This document shows, piece by piece, positions 33,529 to 41,351 of a stretch of 64,000 bases of DNA; position 1 is the stretch's first letter; each line of letters opens with the position of its first letter. The stretch comes from Sediminibacillus terrae (lineage in GTDB: Bacteria; Bacillota; Bacilli; Bacillales; Amphibacillaceae). The translations under genes and the position numbers were made by a program. The DNA is taken from contig NZ_VZDQ01000027.1 in NCBI RefSeq assembly GCF_009602435.1, positions 186,001 through 250,000 of the forward strand. The letters run 5' to 3'. The notes under the pieces were generated by a model. That model did not search any database and was not told the DNA's origin. It saw only the letters and a list, made by a program, of their open reading frames with translations.

Positions 33529-34878
33529 TTATACTTCGCGTCGCATTGCTTTCAGGACATCGATTTGTGTCGCACGTTTTGCTGGACGCAAGCCGGATAA
33601 GACCGTGACAATCAGACAGATACCTACAGCGATCAATACCAGTGTCCAAGGAATCATGGAAAAGCGCAATTCCGGCGGTAATTCCTCCTGGAATACACTT
33701 TCGAGAATCAGAGGAAGCGCAAAGTTCACTGCCATACTAACGATGTAGGCAATAGCTGTACCGATGACGGCCCCGGCCAATCCAATCATACTGCTTTCGA
33801 GGACAAAAATCCGTTTAATGGTTTTCGGTTTTGCGCCGATCGCTTTCATGATACCGATGTCAGGAGCTCGTTCCGTTACAGCCATGGTCATCGTGTTGTA
33901 TATGCCGATGGAGGCAATCAACACAGCGATAGTGCCGACGATGATCAGTCCTGCCTTGACAATCGTGAACATCATGTTGATTTGTTCCATTTCACTTACC
34001 ACGGAATAGGAAGCATAGTCCTTGCTTTCCAATAGATCGGAAATCTCTTGTACCACTTCAATATTTTTCGCATAAATTGTCACTTGATCATAGTAATCCT
34101 CTTGTTGCTGACCAGAAGACATATCTTCTTGACCAGGTGTGGACACCATTCCTCGACTCGTCCCGGTAAATTGTTCAACTTCTTCCAGGACCGACTCAGA
34201 GATATATACATTCTGGTCTTGAAACCATTCTCTGTTAGGAGCTTCGGTAATTCCTGTAATCGTCAAAGGAATGGTATGCGTCTTTTCTTCATTGTCTTCA
34301 ATTTGAATCACTTTCATCTCGATTTCTTTGCCAAGCAGTTTCCCATCGTACTGGTACTCTTCTTTTACCTGATTTTCATCATTATAAAGTTCTTCGTCAC
34401 TTATATTGCTTTCCGCAAGGTTGGAGGCAAAATCATGGCCGACGATGATTTCGTTGTCTTTTTCAGGAAGTTTTCCCTTGGACAACTCGAGACCGGCTTT
34501 CAATTCAGATGGAAAGTCTGTGGTCATCGCCATCGTCTGAAGCTGATAGTCATCATCAATCGAGAAAACGGGTGACTGTTGTAGCTGTTTATTTCTTGTT
34601 ACAGCCTTGACACCGCTGATCGACTCAAAATACTCGATATCCTCGTCTTGCAAAGTTTGATAAGCCCCGTCCACTTCTTTACCATGCACCTGTATTTCCG
34701 TCACAGCCCGGTCCTGCATGGTGTCCTGGATCAGGGAATCATGAAGACCGAAGCCCACCGAAGCAAGGACGATCAGAAATGCACAGCCGATTGCCGTGGC
34801 AAGCATCGTCATGAATACCCGGACTTTATTTTTCTTCATATTTTGCCGGACAAATTGAAATTGATCCTTAAATTTCAT
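33529..34878 (-). CDS. ABC exporter permease (MacB/FtsX type)
   Basis: The 449-residue permease has the MacB layout. It has an N-terminal helix (VRVFMTMLATAIGCAFLIVL) and a large extracytoplasmic domain of about 260 residues (SGVKAVTRNKQLQQSPVFSI). Three C-terminal helices form an FtsX domain (IVGTIAVLIASIGIYNTMTM, AVIGTAIAYIVSMA, VLIAVGICLIVTVLSGLRPA). The TMAVTERAPDIGIMKAIGAK motif is the cytoplasmic contact with the ATPase. The ATG at 34878 follows AAGGAGGCG and lies inside the last codons of the ATPase gene (11-base overlap). The exported substrate is unknown. Confidence 0.9.
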   Translation of the reverse strand: MKFKDQFQFVRQNMKKNKVRVFMTMLATAIGCAFLIVLASVGFGLHDSLIQDTMQDRAVTEIQVHGKEVDGAYQTLQDEDIEYFESISGVKAVTRNKQLQQSPVFSIDDDYQLQTMAMTTDFPSELKAGLELSKGKLPEKDNEIIVGHDFASNLAESNISDEELYNDENQVKEEYQYDGKLLGKEIEMKVIQIEDNEEKTHTIPLTITGITEAPNREWFQDQNVYISESVLEEVEQFTGTSRGMVSTPGQEDMSSGQQQEDYYDQVTIYAKNIEVVQEISDLLESKDYASYSVVSEMEQINMMFTIVKAGLIIVGTIAVLIASIGIYNTMTMAVTERAPDIGIMKAIGAKPKTIKRIFVLESSMIGLAGAVIGTAIAYIVSMAVNFALPLILESVFQEELPPELRFSMIPWTLVLIAVGICLIVTVLSGLRPAKRATQIDVLKAMRREV

Positions 34879-35566
34879 GGGTAACGCCTCCTTCCACCAA
34901 TAACCCGTCGGCAATTTCGATTGTTCGATTGCCGATATGGGCAACTTGGTCATCGTGGGTGATGATCAGGAAGGTAATGCCCATCTCTTTGTTGAGCTGT
35001 TGGATTAGTTCCAGCAGATGCTCTTCTGTTTCGCTGTCCAGACTTCCGGTTGGTTCATCGGCCAATATGAGCGGCGGGTTCAACACAAGAGCCCGGGCTA
35101 TGCTCACTCGCTGCTGCTGCCCGCCGGATAGTTCGCTTGGATAATGTTCACCGTGGTTTTCCAATCCTACTTTTCGTAATGTTTCCCCGACTATCGTTTT
35201 CCGCTTTTCCTGGGGCGTCCCATCCAGAATCAATGGGAGCTCGACATTTTGGTGGGCGGTCATACTAGGAATCAGCTGAAAGTTTTGAAAGATGAACCCT
35301 ACATGCTGTAAACGAAAAGCAGCAAAATCAGTTTCATTCAAATCAGTTACTTTGGTGCCATCAATCCAAATTTCCCCTTGCACAGGACGGATGAAGCCGC
35401 TGATTAAATGAAGCAGTGTTGATTTGCCGGAGCCGCTCCGGCCTTTGATAGCTACGATTTCTTTTTCCTTTACTTGAAAAGTAATATCTCGTAATACGGA
35501 AAGGGTTGATTTCTCCCCTTTTTTGCCAAGTTCAAAGTGATGATGTAAGTTTTTAACGGTTATCAC
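34868..35566 (-). CDS. ABC exporter ATP-binding protein (MacB/LolD type)
   Basis: The 232-residue ATPase shows Walker A GRSGSGKST, Q-loop VGFIFQNFQLIPSMTA, signature LSGGQQQRVSIARAL, Walker B LILADEPTGSLD and switch His LIITHD. The short 'LTENV-like' HQNVELPL stretch is typical of the LolD/MacB exporter class. It is followed with overlap by its permease. GGGGGGAAT precedes the ATG. Such pairs export peptides, antibiotics or lipoproteins. No neighbouring adaptor or sensor gene gives a hint. Confidence 0.93.
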   Translation of the reverse strand: MITVKNLHHHFELGKKGEKSTLSVLRDITFQVKEKEIVAIKGRSGSGKSTLLHLISGFIRPVQGEIWIDGTKVTDLNETDFAAFRLQHVGFIFQNFQLIPSMTAHQNVELPLILDGTPQEKRKTIVGETLRKVGLENHGEHYPSELSGGQQQRVSIARALVLNPPLILADEPTGSLDSETEEHLLELIQQLNKEMGITFLIITHDDQVAHIGNRTIEIADGLLVEGGVTHEI

Positions 35567-35661
35567 GCTATTCCCCCCTGAATTATGCTCACTATGTAGA
35601 CGGCTAAACGAAGGAAGAGACTACAAAGAATAAGAAAAAAGTCGGGTTTTTTTATCGATGG

Positions 35662-35690
35662 GGAACGTTTGTTCGATTTTGTGTTATACT
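35662..35690 (+). promoter_or_regulatory. Toxin promoter with LexA-box-like palindrome
   Basis: The extended -10 TGTTATACT ends at 35690. Directly upstream, GGAACGTTTGTTCG at 35662-35675 (core GAAC-4-GTTC) matches the Bacillus LexA box CGAACRNRYGTTYG at all but the first and eighth positions. It covers the -35/-10 spacer. Confidence 0.6.
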
Positions 35691-35757
35691 AAGCGGTAGG
35701 ATAGGCTGTTCTCGGAGGGCGGGTCGGCTAGCTCCCATGCAGGGAAGATCGGGGGTG

Positions 35758-35859
35758 ATGCCAGTGGAAACGTTTGAGGTGTTCATGGTTATGTTTTCGT
35801 TTGGAACCTTTCTCATTGCGTTGTTCACATTGGTGATTAAATTGACCAATAAAAAATAG
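35758..35859 (+). CDS. Holin-like toxin peptide (TxpA/Hol-Tox type)
   Basis: A 33-residue peptide (begins MPVETFEVFMVMFSFGTFLI, ends VIKLTNKK) has the layout of Bacillus type I toxins such as TxpA and relatives: 'ETFEVFMVM', one membrane helix (residues ~8-28) and a basic tail. GGGGGTG precedes the ATG. These peptides insert in the cell membrane and stop growth when not silenced by an antisense RNA. A stem-loop follows the stop, and an opposing promoter lies downstream. It is too short for usual gene finders. Confidence 0.75.
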   Translation: MPVETFEVFMVMFSFGTFLIALFTLVIKLTNKK

Positions 35860-35892
35860 ACCTCCCTGCCGGTAAAAAGGGAGAGGTCTATT
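35856..35892. terminator. Bidirectional terminator of toxin mRNA and antisense RNA
   Basis: TAGACCTCCCT at 35857 pairs with AGGGAGAGGTCTA (one bulged/mismatched pair). A-rich sequence on the left gives a U run when read from the minus strand, and a weaker tail follows on the plus strand. Confidence 0.7.
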
Positions 35893-35975
35893 CACCAGGC
35901 CGATCCCCTGAAGGAACGGCTATCTCAGGCCGCAGTTGCAGCTGCGGCCAATTTCATTCATGTTATCTCTTATTA
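35857..35975 (-). ncRNA. Putative antisense RNA (RatA-like antitoxin)
   Basis: On the minus strand a promoter-like TTGCTA, 16 bases, TAATAA lies at about 35968-35995. Its product would start near 35960, fold a perfect hairpin (GCCGCAGCTGC..GCGGC) and run to the bidirectional terminator. It would overlap the toxin mRNA 3' end. This is the geometry of the txpA/RatA pair. Confidence 0.55.
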
Positions 35976-35995
35976 TGATACCACAATTTGTTAGC

Positions 35996-36233
35996 AATTT
36001 GATAACAAAAGCAAGAAAAATGATCAAAAACATTTGCCATTTTTCACAGCTGGAAGAGGGAAGCCAATGTGGGTAGAAAAGAAAGCTTCTTTGGAGGAAA
36101 GGAGGGAGCTTCTCTGCTTTTTCTCCATTTACCGATGCAGGATCCCGCGTTCACAGGAGACAAGTTTTTATCGTGATGATGGGTACCTTGATCCAGGCAT
36201 TCCCGTTGTAGCTGTTACATGGTTCCCCACAAA
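35996..36233. other. Intergenic stretch without a supported gene
   Basis: A 116-codon plus-strand frame starting at 36034 spans the small YfhE-like gene on the other strand and lacks protein-like composition. I see no clear gene or site here. Confidence 0.4.
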
Positions 36234-36281
36234 TAAAAAAGGACTGTCCATGAAAGCCGTCTGTGACTTCCAGGACAGTCC
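36234..36281 (-). terminator. Terminator of YfhE-like gene
   Basis: GGACTGTCC at 36241-36249 pairs with GGACAGTCC at 36273-36281. Read on the minus strand it is followed by TTTTTT. Confidence 0.75.
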
Positions 36282-36301
36282 CTATCCAAAAGGCAATAAT
36301 A

Positions 36302-36469
36302 TTATTTTAACAAGTCAGGATTCTCGCTTTTTGCTTCTTTCACTCGTTCCCGACGATAGCCGCCTGCTATGTCAGCCTGCTTGAATTCTTTTGCATAGCG
36401 CACTTCCTGTGCATCCGATAATTGTACCCCTTCTCCTCTAATCGGCTGATACTGCGTTTTTTTCGCCAT
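36302..36469 (-). CDS. YfhE-like small protein
   Basis: A 55-residue basic protein (starts MAKKTQYQPIRGEGVQLSDA, then QEVRYAKEFKQADIAGGYRR). The 'LS..QEV.Y..EFK.AD.AGGYR' core is that of the YfhE family, short proteins of unknown function in Bacillus. GAAAGGATG stands 7 bases before the ATG. A terminator follows 20 bases downstream. Its presence was found by reading the minus strand, as it is short. Confidence 0.7.
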   Translation of the reverse strand: MAKKTQYQPIRGEGVQLSDAQEVRYAKEFKQADIAGGYRRERVKEAKSENPDLLK

Positions 36470-36552
36470 TGTGTTTCATCCTTTCAGTTGGATTTGGGAT
36501 TTCTCTATTTCTGTACCCAGAATGCTAGGACCGTAAAACATAAAAAAAAAAC

Positions 36553-36580
36553 TTGCATAATTTGATTGATTCTCTATAAT
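36553..36580 (+). promoter_or_regulatory. Sigma-A promoter of argS
   Basis: TTGCAT at 36553-36558 and a perfect TATAAT at 36575-36580 with a 16-base spacer, just upstream of the T-box leader. Confidence 0.7.
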
Positions 36581-36591
36581 GGAGATAATAT

Positions 36592-36834
36592 TTAGAAATG
36601 TCGATCAGGAAGAGAGTACTCCTTTGGAAGCCTCAGCGAATTGGGAATGGTGGAAGCCCAGTGTGGAAGAAGCGGGGAACCGGACTTTCTGGACAGCGGT
36701 TTTGAACGGATAGTAGGGACCGCCGGTTTATGGCCGATATCTCATCAAAGCAGGTTCGATTTGGACAATTAGGGTGGTACCGCGGGAATAGACTCTCGTC
36801 TCTTTTTACAGGAGACGGGAGTTTTTTAGTTAGC
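36592..36834 (+). ncRNA. T-box riboswitch of argS
   Basis: The leader holds the T-box sequence AGGGTGGTACCGCGG at 36771-36785. The terminator ACTCTCGTCTC / GAGACGGGAGT plus TTTTTT follows at 36792-36828. An upstream stem I region shows AGAGAGTA (S-turn strand) and GGGGAACCGGAC. A CGG arginine codon within GAACCGGAC is a possible specifier. Uncharged tRNA-Arg would stabilise the antiterminator and raise argS expression. Confidence 0.93.
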
Positions 36835-36863
36835 GGAGGAATGGTGAAGAAAGGAGAAAACAA

Positions 36864-38555
36864 ATGAAGATCAAAGAGCAATTTGCAGCAGATTTGCAAA
36901 AACAATTCGGGGAGCATCTTGACCGCCACAACATCTATCATCTGATAGAAGTACCAAAACAACAAGAACATGGGGATTTGGCGTTCCCTTGTTATACACT
37001 GTCCGGAAAGTTGCGCAGAAACCCGGCATTGATTGCCCAAGAAGCGGCAAATCAATTAGAAGATGCAGCAGGCTATGAAAAAGTGGAAGCGGTAGGAGCC
37101 TATTTGAATGTGTTTCTTAATAAACAGCTTACAGCCAGTGCCATTTTGGCTAGGATCATGGAAGAAAAAAACAACTATGGAAACAGCCAGGTTGGTCAAG
37201 GTGATGTGGTTGTGATGGATATGTCGTCCCCGAATATAGCTAAACCATTTTCGCTTGGTCATTTGCGTTCCACTGTCATCGGCCATTCGTTATCTCTGAT
37301 AGCGGAGAAGCGCGGGTACAAGACAGTCCGAATCAATCATCTTGGGGATTGGGGAACACAGTTCGGTAAGCTGATCGCTGCCTATAAGAAATGGGGCAGT
37401 GAAGAAAAGGTGAAGCAAAACACGATACAAGAACTGTTGGCCCTTTACATCCGTTTTCATGAAGAAGCAGAACATTCTCCGGCTCTGGAGGAAGAGGGAC
37501 GCTTGTGGTTTAAACAACTGGAAGAAGGACATGCGGATGCATTGGCGTTATGGAAGTGGTTCCGTGCGGAGTCCCTGCAGGAATTTGAGAGGATTTATAA
37601 GTTGCTAGGTGTGTCGTTTGACTCCGACAACGGGGAAGCCTTTTTCAATGACAAGATGCAGCGTATTGTCGATATATTGGAAGAGAAGCAGTTGCTGACA
37701 GAATCAGAAGGAGCCATGGTGGTGGATTTAAGTGAAGATAACCTGCCGCCATGCCTGATTAAAAAATCTGATGGCGCTACGCTTTATGCCACAAGGGATT
37801 TGGCAGCAGCTGTTTACCGCAAGGAGACTTATCATTTTGGCAACTCTGTCTATGTGGTGGGCAACGAGCAGAGCTTGCATTTTCAGCAACTCAAAGCTGT
37901 GCTGCGTAAAATGGGTTATTCCTGGTGGGAGGATATCCGCCATGTTTCTTTTGGAATGATATTGAAAGAAGGAAAGAAGATGTCGACACGAAAAGGGAAA
38001 GTCATCCTTTTAGAAGACATTTTGCAGGAAGCGATTGAATTGGCAAAAACGAATATAGAGGAAAAAAACCCCGGGCTTGCCGATAAACAATCTGTTGCTG
38101 AGAATGTTGGAGTCGGAGCGGTTGTTTTTCACGATTTAAAAAACCATCGTCATAATGATATCGAATTCTCTTTAGAGGATATGCTGCGAGTGGAAGGAGA
38201 AACAGGTCCATATGTACAGTACACATTTGCGAGAGCCCGATCTTTATTGCGTAAAGGAGGATATCAACCGGCTGCAGAAGAGGTGAACGGATGTGATCGG
38301 GAAGCATGGCCGGTCGTGAAACAATTGGACGCTTTTCCGGCGGTGATCAACCGGGCGGCGGAGCAGGATGACCCATCCCAAATAGCAAAATATGTCGTCG
38401 ACCTCGCCCAGGCATTCAACAAATACTACGCAGGTACGCGTATCCTGGAGGAAGGGAAGTGGAAAGGGCAGCGTTTGGCACTTACTTTCGCGGTGTCCAT
38501 CGTCCTTAAAGAAGGTTTGCGTTTGCTCGGTATCCATGCCCCTGAAGAAATGTAG
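36864..38555 (+). CDS. argS: Arginyl-tRNA synthetase
   Basis: The 563-residue class I synthetase charges tRNA-Arg. The N-terminal tRNA D-arm domain (IKEQFAADLQKQFGEHLDRH) is followed by the HIGH region SSPNIAKPFSLGHLRST, in which the first His is a Ser. The KMSKS equivalent is KKMSTRKGK. The DALR anticodon-binding domain sits at the end. The Ser variant and T-box control fit the second ArgS type (ArgS2) of Bacillus rather than the housekeeping enzyme. AAAGGAG precedes the ATG. It ends with a 14-bp hairpin shared with the convergent cupin gene. Confidence 0.95.
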   Translation: MKIKEQFAADLQKQFGEHLDRHNIYHLIEVPKQQEHGDLAFPCYTLSGKLRRNPALIAQEAANQLEDAAGYEKVEAVGAYLNVFLNKQLTASAILARIMEEKNNYGNSQVGQGDVVVMDMSSPNIAKPFSLGHLRSTVIGHSLSLIAEKRGYKTVRINHLGDWGTQFGKLIAAYKKWGSEEKVKQNTIQELLALYIRFHEEAEHSPALEEEGRLWFKQLEEGHADALALWKWFRAESLQEFERIYKLLGVSFDSDNGEAFFNDKMQRIVDILEEKQLLTESEGAMVVDLSEDNLPPCLIKKSDGATLYATRDLAAAVYRKETYHFGNSVYVVGNEQSLHFQQLKAVLRKMGYSWWEDIRHVSFGMILKEGKKMSTRKGKVILLEDILQEAIELAKTNIEEKNPGLADKQSVAENVGVGAVVFHDLKNHRHNDIEFSLEDMLRVEGETGPYVQYTFARARSLLRKGGYQPAAEEVNGCDREAWPVVKQLDAFPAVINRAAEQDDPSQIAKYVVDLAQAFNKYYAGTRILEEGKWKGQRLALTFAVSIVLKEGLRLLGIHAPEEM

Positions 38556-38562
38556 CCAACAG

Positions 38563-38601
38563 AGCAATGGCTGTCCTGACTAATGACGGACAGCCATTGC
38601 T
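38563..38601. terminator. Shared hairpin between argS and cupin gene
   Basis: A perfect 14-bp stem, AGCAATGGCTGTCC with its complement, and an 11-base loop. Both flanking genes converge on it. The T run is weak. Confidence 0.7.
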
Positions 38602-38610
38602 ATCTCTCTG

Positions 38611-39117
38611 TTAACCTTTAGTCCATAATTCCAGAAGCGGCCCGTCTTCTGCAAATACAGGATCCAGGTCGGGAACAGGTACTTTCGCGATATTTTCAAG
38701 TGCTTGTTCTCTTTCCTCGGGTTTCCCGGTAAGTAAGTCATGACTCGCTCCGTCGGGGTATGCACCGGCCACTTTGAAGTCAGGACTTGCTTCGATTTTT
38801 TTGTGGCCGACGCCTGCCGGGATCACGACCACGTCTCCCGCTGCAACATGGATTCTTTTTCCTTGTTCTCCGCCAAATGCAATCAACGCCTTGCCGCTGA
38901 TGACGCCGAGCACTTCGTGGGTGTTGCTGTGAAAATGATGATAATCGAACACACCGCCAGTCCAGCTGTTAAGCCAGTTGTTCCCGTTAAAAATCATTTC
39001 ACAATCGACTACTCGGTCCAACAACACTTCTGGATAAACAACTAACGGAAGGTCGGAGTTGTTCGGGATTTTCCCGTCATCCGAAAACAAAAAAGTGGAA
39101 ATCCTTTCTCTTGTCAT
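38611..39117 (-). CDS. Cupin domain protein (YjlB-like)
   Basis: The 168-residue cupin has a metal-binding first motif GVFDYHHFHSNTHEVLGVIS (two His plus Glu) and a second motif around DVVVIPAGVGHKKIEASPDF. The DDGKIPNNSDLPLVVYP start and the DPVFAEDGPLLELW end match B. subtilis YjlB. Cupins of this type are small metal-dependent enzymes or binding proteins of unknown substrate. GAAGGAGTG lies before the ATG. Single-gene unit, convergent with argS. Confidence 0.88.
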   Translation of the reverse strand: MTRERISTFLFSDDGKIPNNSDLPLVVYPEVLLDRVVDCEMIFNGNNWLNSWTGGVFDYHHFHSNTHEVLGVISGKALIAFGGEQGKRIHVAAGDVVVIPAGVGHKKIEASPDFKVAGAYPDGASHDLLTGKPEEREQALENIAKVPVPDLDPVFAEDGPLLELWTKG

Positions 39118-39203
39118 CGTATCACTCCTTCAGCAAACTTGTTCCACTATCCGTGCAAAATCAAACCGTCAGGAAATAGTTTGAAGAAGGCATTTAGTCA
39201 ATA

Positions 39204-40013
39204 TCAATGGGGATCTTTTAGTCTTGGCGAGGTCGGATCACAGTCGGGAGGGGCCGACTGGGTTGATTCCGCCAGTTTCATCAAGTAGTAGCATTCTTCC
39301 CGATACATATGATCAGCCATTAAACCGGAGAATGTTCCGAGCACGGTTTCCGACAATTCCATCTCTTCCAGTTCATGCAAAAACGTCTTGAACAGGTTGA
39401 TTTCAATTTGAACATCGCTGTTAAACCGATTCAATGCCGGGAATGCTTCCAGGTTGGTCCGTAGGTAGCCGGTGAGCTCGACGGCTTTTATATAGAACTG
39501 ATCGAAATGCTTGCTGAAATCCTTGCTTTTTTTCTTCAGCCGCTTTTCTACTCCGTCGAGCTCGTCGTTGATGGCACCGGCATGGCCGGACGCGTCGAGG
39601 AGCCAGACCAAATGATGATGCAGTTCATGGAATACCGGGGGTGACTCACCTTGCTTCAAATAACGGATGACGAGCTGGTATTCTTCCAACTCATTGACCA
39701 TATGATTGATAAAAGTAGGAGTTAAATGGATACCGATTTTTCCGGTTAGTTGGCGCTCGATGATGGCCAGTTTGAATGTCTTCATTTCGTCCACAACGGA
39801 CTCCGCCCGTTTGGTAAAGGAAATCACATTTGAATGAGTAATCGTCTCCGTTCCATCTAACAATGTGTCAAACTGTTTGACAAAATGTTTAGCCAATTCG
39901 ACATCCTTTGTTTCTGATGGATACAAGGAATCACGGATAAAGCGGGCGTGATCTCCCAGAACCTGCAGCCAGAACCGATGTTCAAACATGGCATTATCAA
40001 TAAAATCCCCCAC
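39204..40013 (-). CDS. DUF2935 family protein
   Basis: The product of about 269 residues is helical and rich in His and Glu (FEHRFWLQVLGDHARFIRDS, EYQLVIRYLKQGE, HELHHHLVWLLDASGHAGAI, ADHMYREECYYLMKLAES). It forms two repeated four-helix bundles, as in DUF2935 proteins, which may bind metal. GTG at 40013 is chosen because AAGGGGG lies 9 bases before it; ATG at 40022 directly abuts that site. Function is unknown in the family. It is a single-gene unit. Confidence 0.85.
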   Translation of the reverse strand: MGDFIDNAMFEHRFWLQVLGDHARFIRDSLYPSETKDVELAKHFVKQFDTLLDGTETITHSNVISFTKRAESVVDEMKTFKLAIIERQLTGKIGIHLTPTFINHMVNELEEYQLVIRYLKQGESPPVFHELHHHLVWLLDASGHAGAINDELDGVEKRLKKKSKDFSKHFDQFYIKAVELTGYLRTNLEAFPALNRFNSDVQIEINLFKTFLHELEEMELSETVLGTFSGLMADHMYREECYYLMKLAESTQSAPPDCDPTSPRLKDPH

Positions 40014-40108
40014 AGTACACATCCCCCTTCAAAGAAGTATCAATTAAGTGTATTTCCATGGTGGAAGGATTATCACTGTTTTTCAGGCAAAGAAGTCAGG
40101 GGGAAGTC

Positions 40109-40198
40109 TAGGGACAGTCCCCCAACGATGTAACACTGCGTCGCGCTAATACGGTGGGGGACTGTCCCTCGATTACGGTGGGGGACTGTCCCTCGATT
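40109..40198. repeat. GGGGACTGTCCCT-type REP sequences
   Basis: AGGGACAGTCCCCCA at 40110 is followed by the inverted form CGGTGGGGGACTGTCCCTCGA twice in tandem (about 40150-40197). Such 'GGGACAGTCCC' repeats recur in Bacillaceae and are sometimes linked to REP-associated transposases, none of which is here. Confidence 0.75.
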
Positions 40199-40199
40199 A

Positions 40200-41177
40200 T
40201 TATCGCCACTGATGGTTCAAGATGGTAAATTGGTCCAGGAGTTGTTTTTCTTCTGGTTGCAAAATTCTAAGAGCAGTTTTGCGTCTTTTTTTCGAGGTTT
40301 CTGTTTCCAGCATGTGCAAGCTGATAAGCTTAGCCGTGGAGTGAACAAAAGCATGAGAATACCCCAGGCTTTGCAATAGTTGAATGGCCAGAAAGGCACT
40401 GACGTTTTCATGGCCATCAAAGTGGGCATACATCCTTTTTTCTCCTCTGAAATTGAAGAACGATTTGCAGAACCCTTTTCCAAGGTCATGCAACATACTG
40501 AGCCAGAGCAATTTTTCCTTGGCCGGGCCATGATATTGGTTCACCACTTCTTGATGCATGTAGTAACTATGCCTGCTTACCGATAAATGATGCACCTTGG
40601 AATCGTGAGGAAGCTCGTAAATTTCCGGGAATCCAGGGAGGTGACATAGAATCCGGAACAAATCCTGATAGGGAGCAGTTTCCCCTATCATACTTCGAAT
40701 GTCTTGTTTTAAGACGGGTTCAAGCGATAAATCGGGAGCATAGTATGCCACCTGGCAGAATCCTTCTTCGGAAAAAGGCAACTCGAATTGTTTATACATC
40801 CGTTGCAAAACCTTTTCATCGACCTTGCGTTCCCGCTGCTGATTTCTAAGCAGACAAGTATGATAAGGAGTGCAAAGGACATGGGCGACCACCGGGAAGC
40901 CGCGCACGTCGTTACGGGTGAAATGAATCCGTTTCCTTCTGGATAGATTGGTGGCATCGAAAACGATATCGCTCCCCTCTGCCAGATGGGTGCGGATCAT
41001 CCTTCGTATGGCATCAAAAATCCTGCTGTTGTCTCCCTGGATACCGGCATTTCCGTACCACTGTTCACGTATATCATCACTGGATATGTAAACCGCCTGT
41101 TTCGCTGCTGCCAGTTTTTTTGCAAAAAAACTTTTGCCGCTGGCGGGAATGCCTGCCATCAAATGAACAGTCGGCAT
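40200..41177 (-). CDS. P-loop kinase fused to HD phosphohydrolase
   Basis: The 325-residue product joins two domains. Residues 1-~150 form a polynucleotide-kinase-like ATPase (MPTVHLMAGIPASGKSFFAK is the P-loop; DIVFDATNLSRRKR and QQRERKVDEKVLQRM follow). Residues ~195-300 form an HD domain (HHLSVSRHSYYMHQEVVNQY, SMLHDLGKGFCKSFF, HFDGHENVSA). Together they look like an RNA or nucleotide end-processing protein with kinase and phosphatase halves. The ATG at 41177 is chosen for AGGAGGTGG upstream and the P-loop near the N-terminus; a longer start at 41504 is implausible. Substrate unknown. Confidence 0.8.
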   Translation of the reverse strand: MPTVHLMAGIPASGKSFFAKKLAAAKQAVYISSDDIREQWYGNAGIQGDNSRIFDAIRRMIRTHLAEGSDIVFDATNLSRRKRIHFTRNDVRGFPVVAHVLCTPYHTCLLRNQQRERKVDEKVLQRMYKQFELPFSEEGFCQVAYYAPDLSLEPVLKQDIRSMIGETAPYQDLFRILCHLPGFPEIYELPHDSKVHHLSVSRHSYYMHQEVVNQYHGPAKEKLLWLSMLHDLGKGFCKSFFNFRGEKRMYAHFDGHENVSAFLAIQLLQSLGYSHAFVHSTAKLISLHMLETETSKKRRKTALRILQPEEKQLLDQFTILNHQWR

Positions 41178-41351
41178 TGCAAATCCACCTCCTGTTTTTC
41201 TTTCTGTTTCCCGCGAATGGAGCATTATATTCCCTTGGCCTGAATGATAAGTATTACCGGTGGGCAGGGGGAGAAAACCATATAAATGTGGACACATTTT
41301 TGGTATGATATTTTCTGTAACAAGTCGTTTATTAAAGGAGACCATTAACGT

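Noticed and set aside
36034-36384. 116-codon plus-strand frame downstream of the toxin locus
   Set aside because: It overlaps the YfhE-like gene on the other strand, lacks a good ribosome site and has no family pattern.
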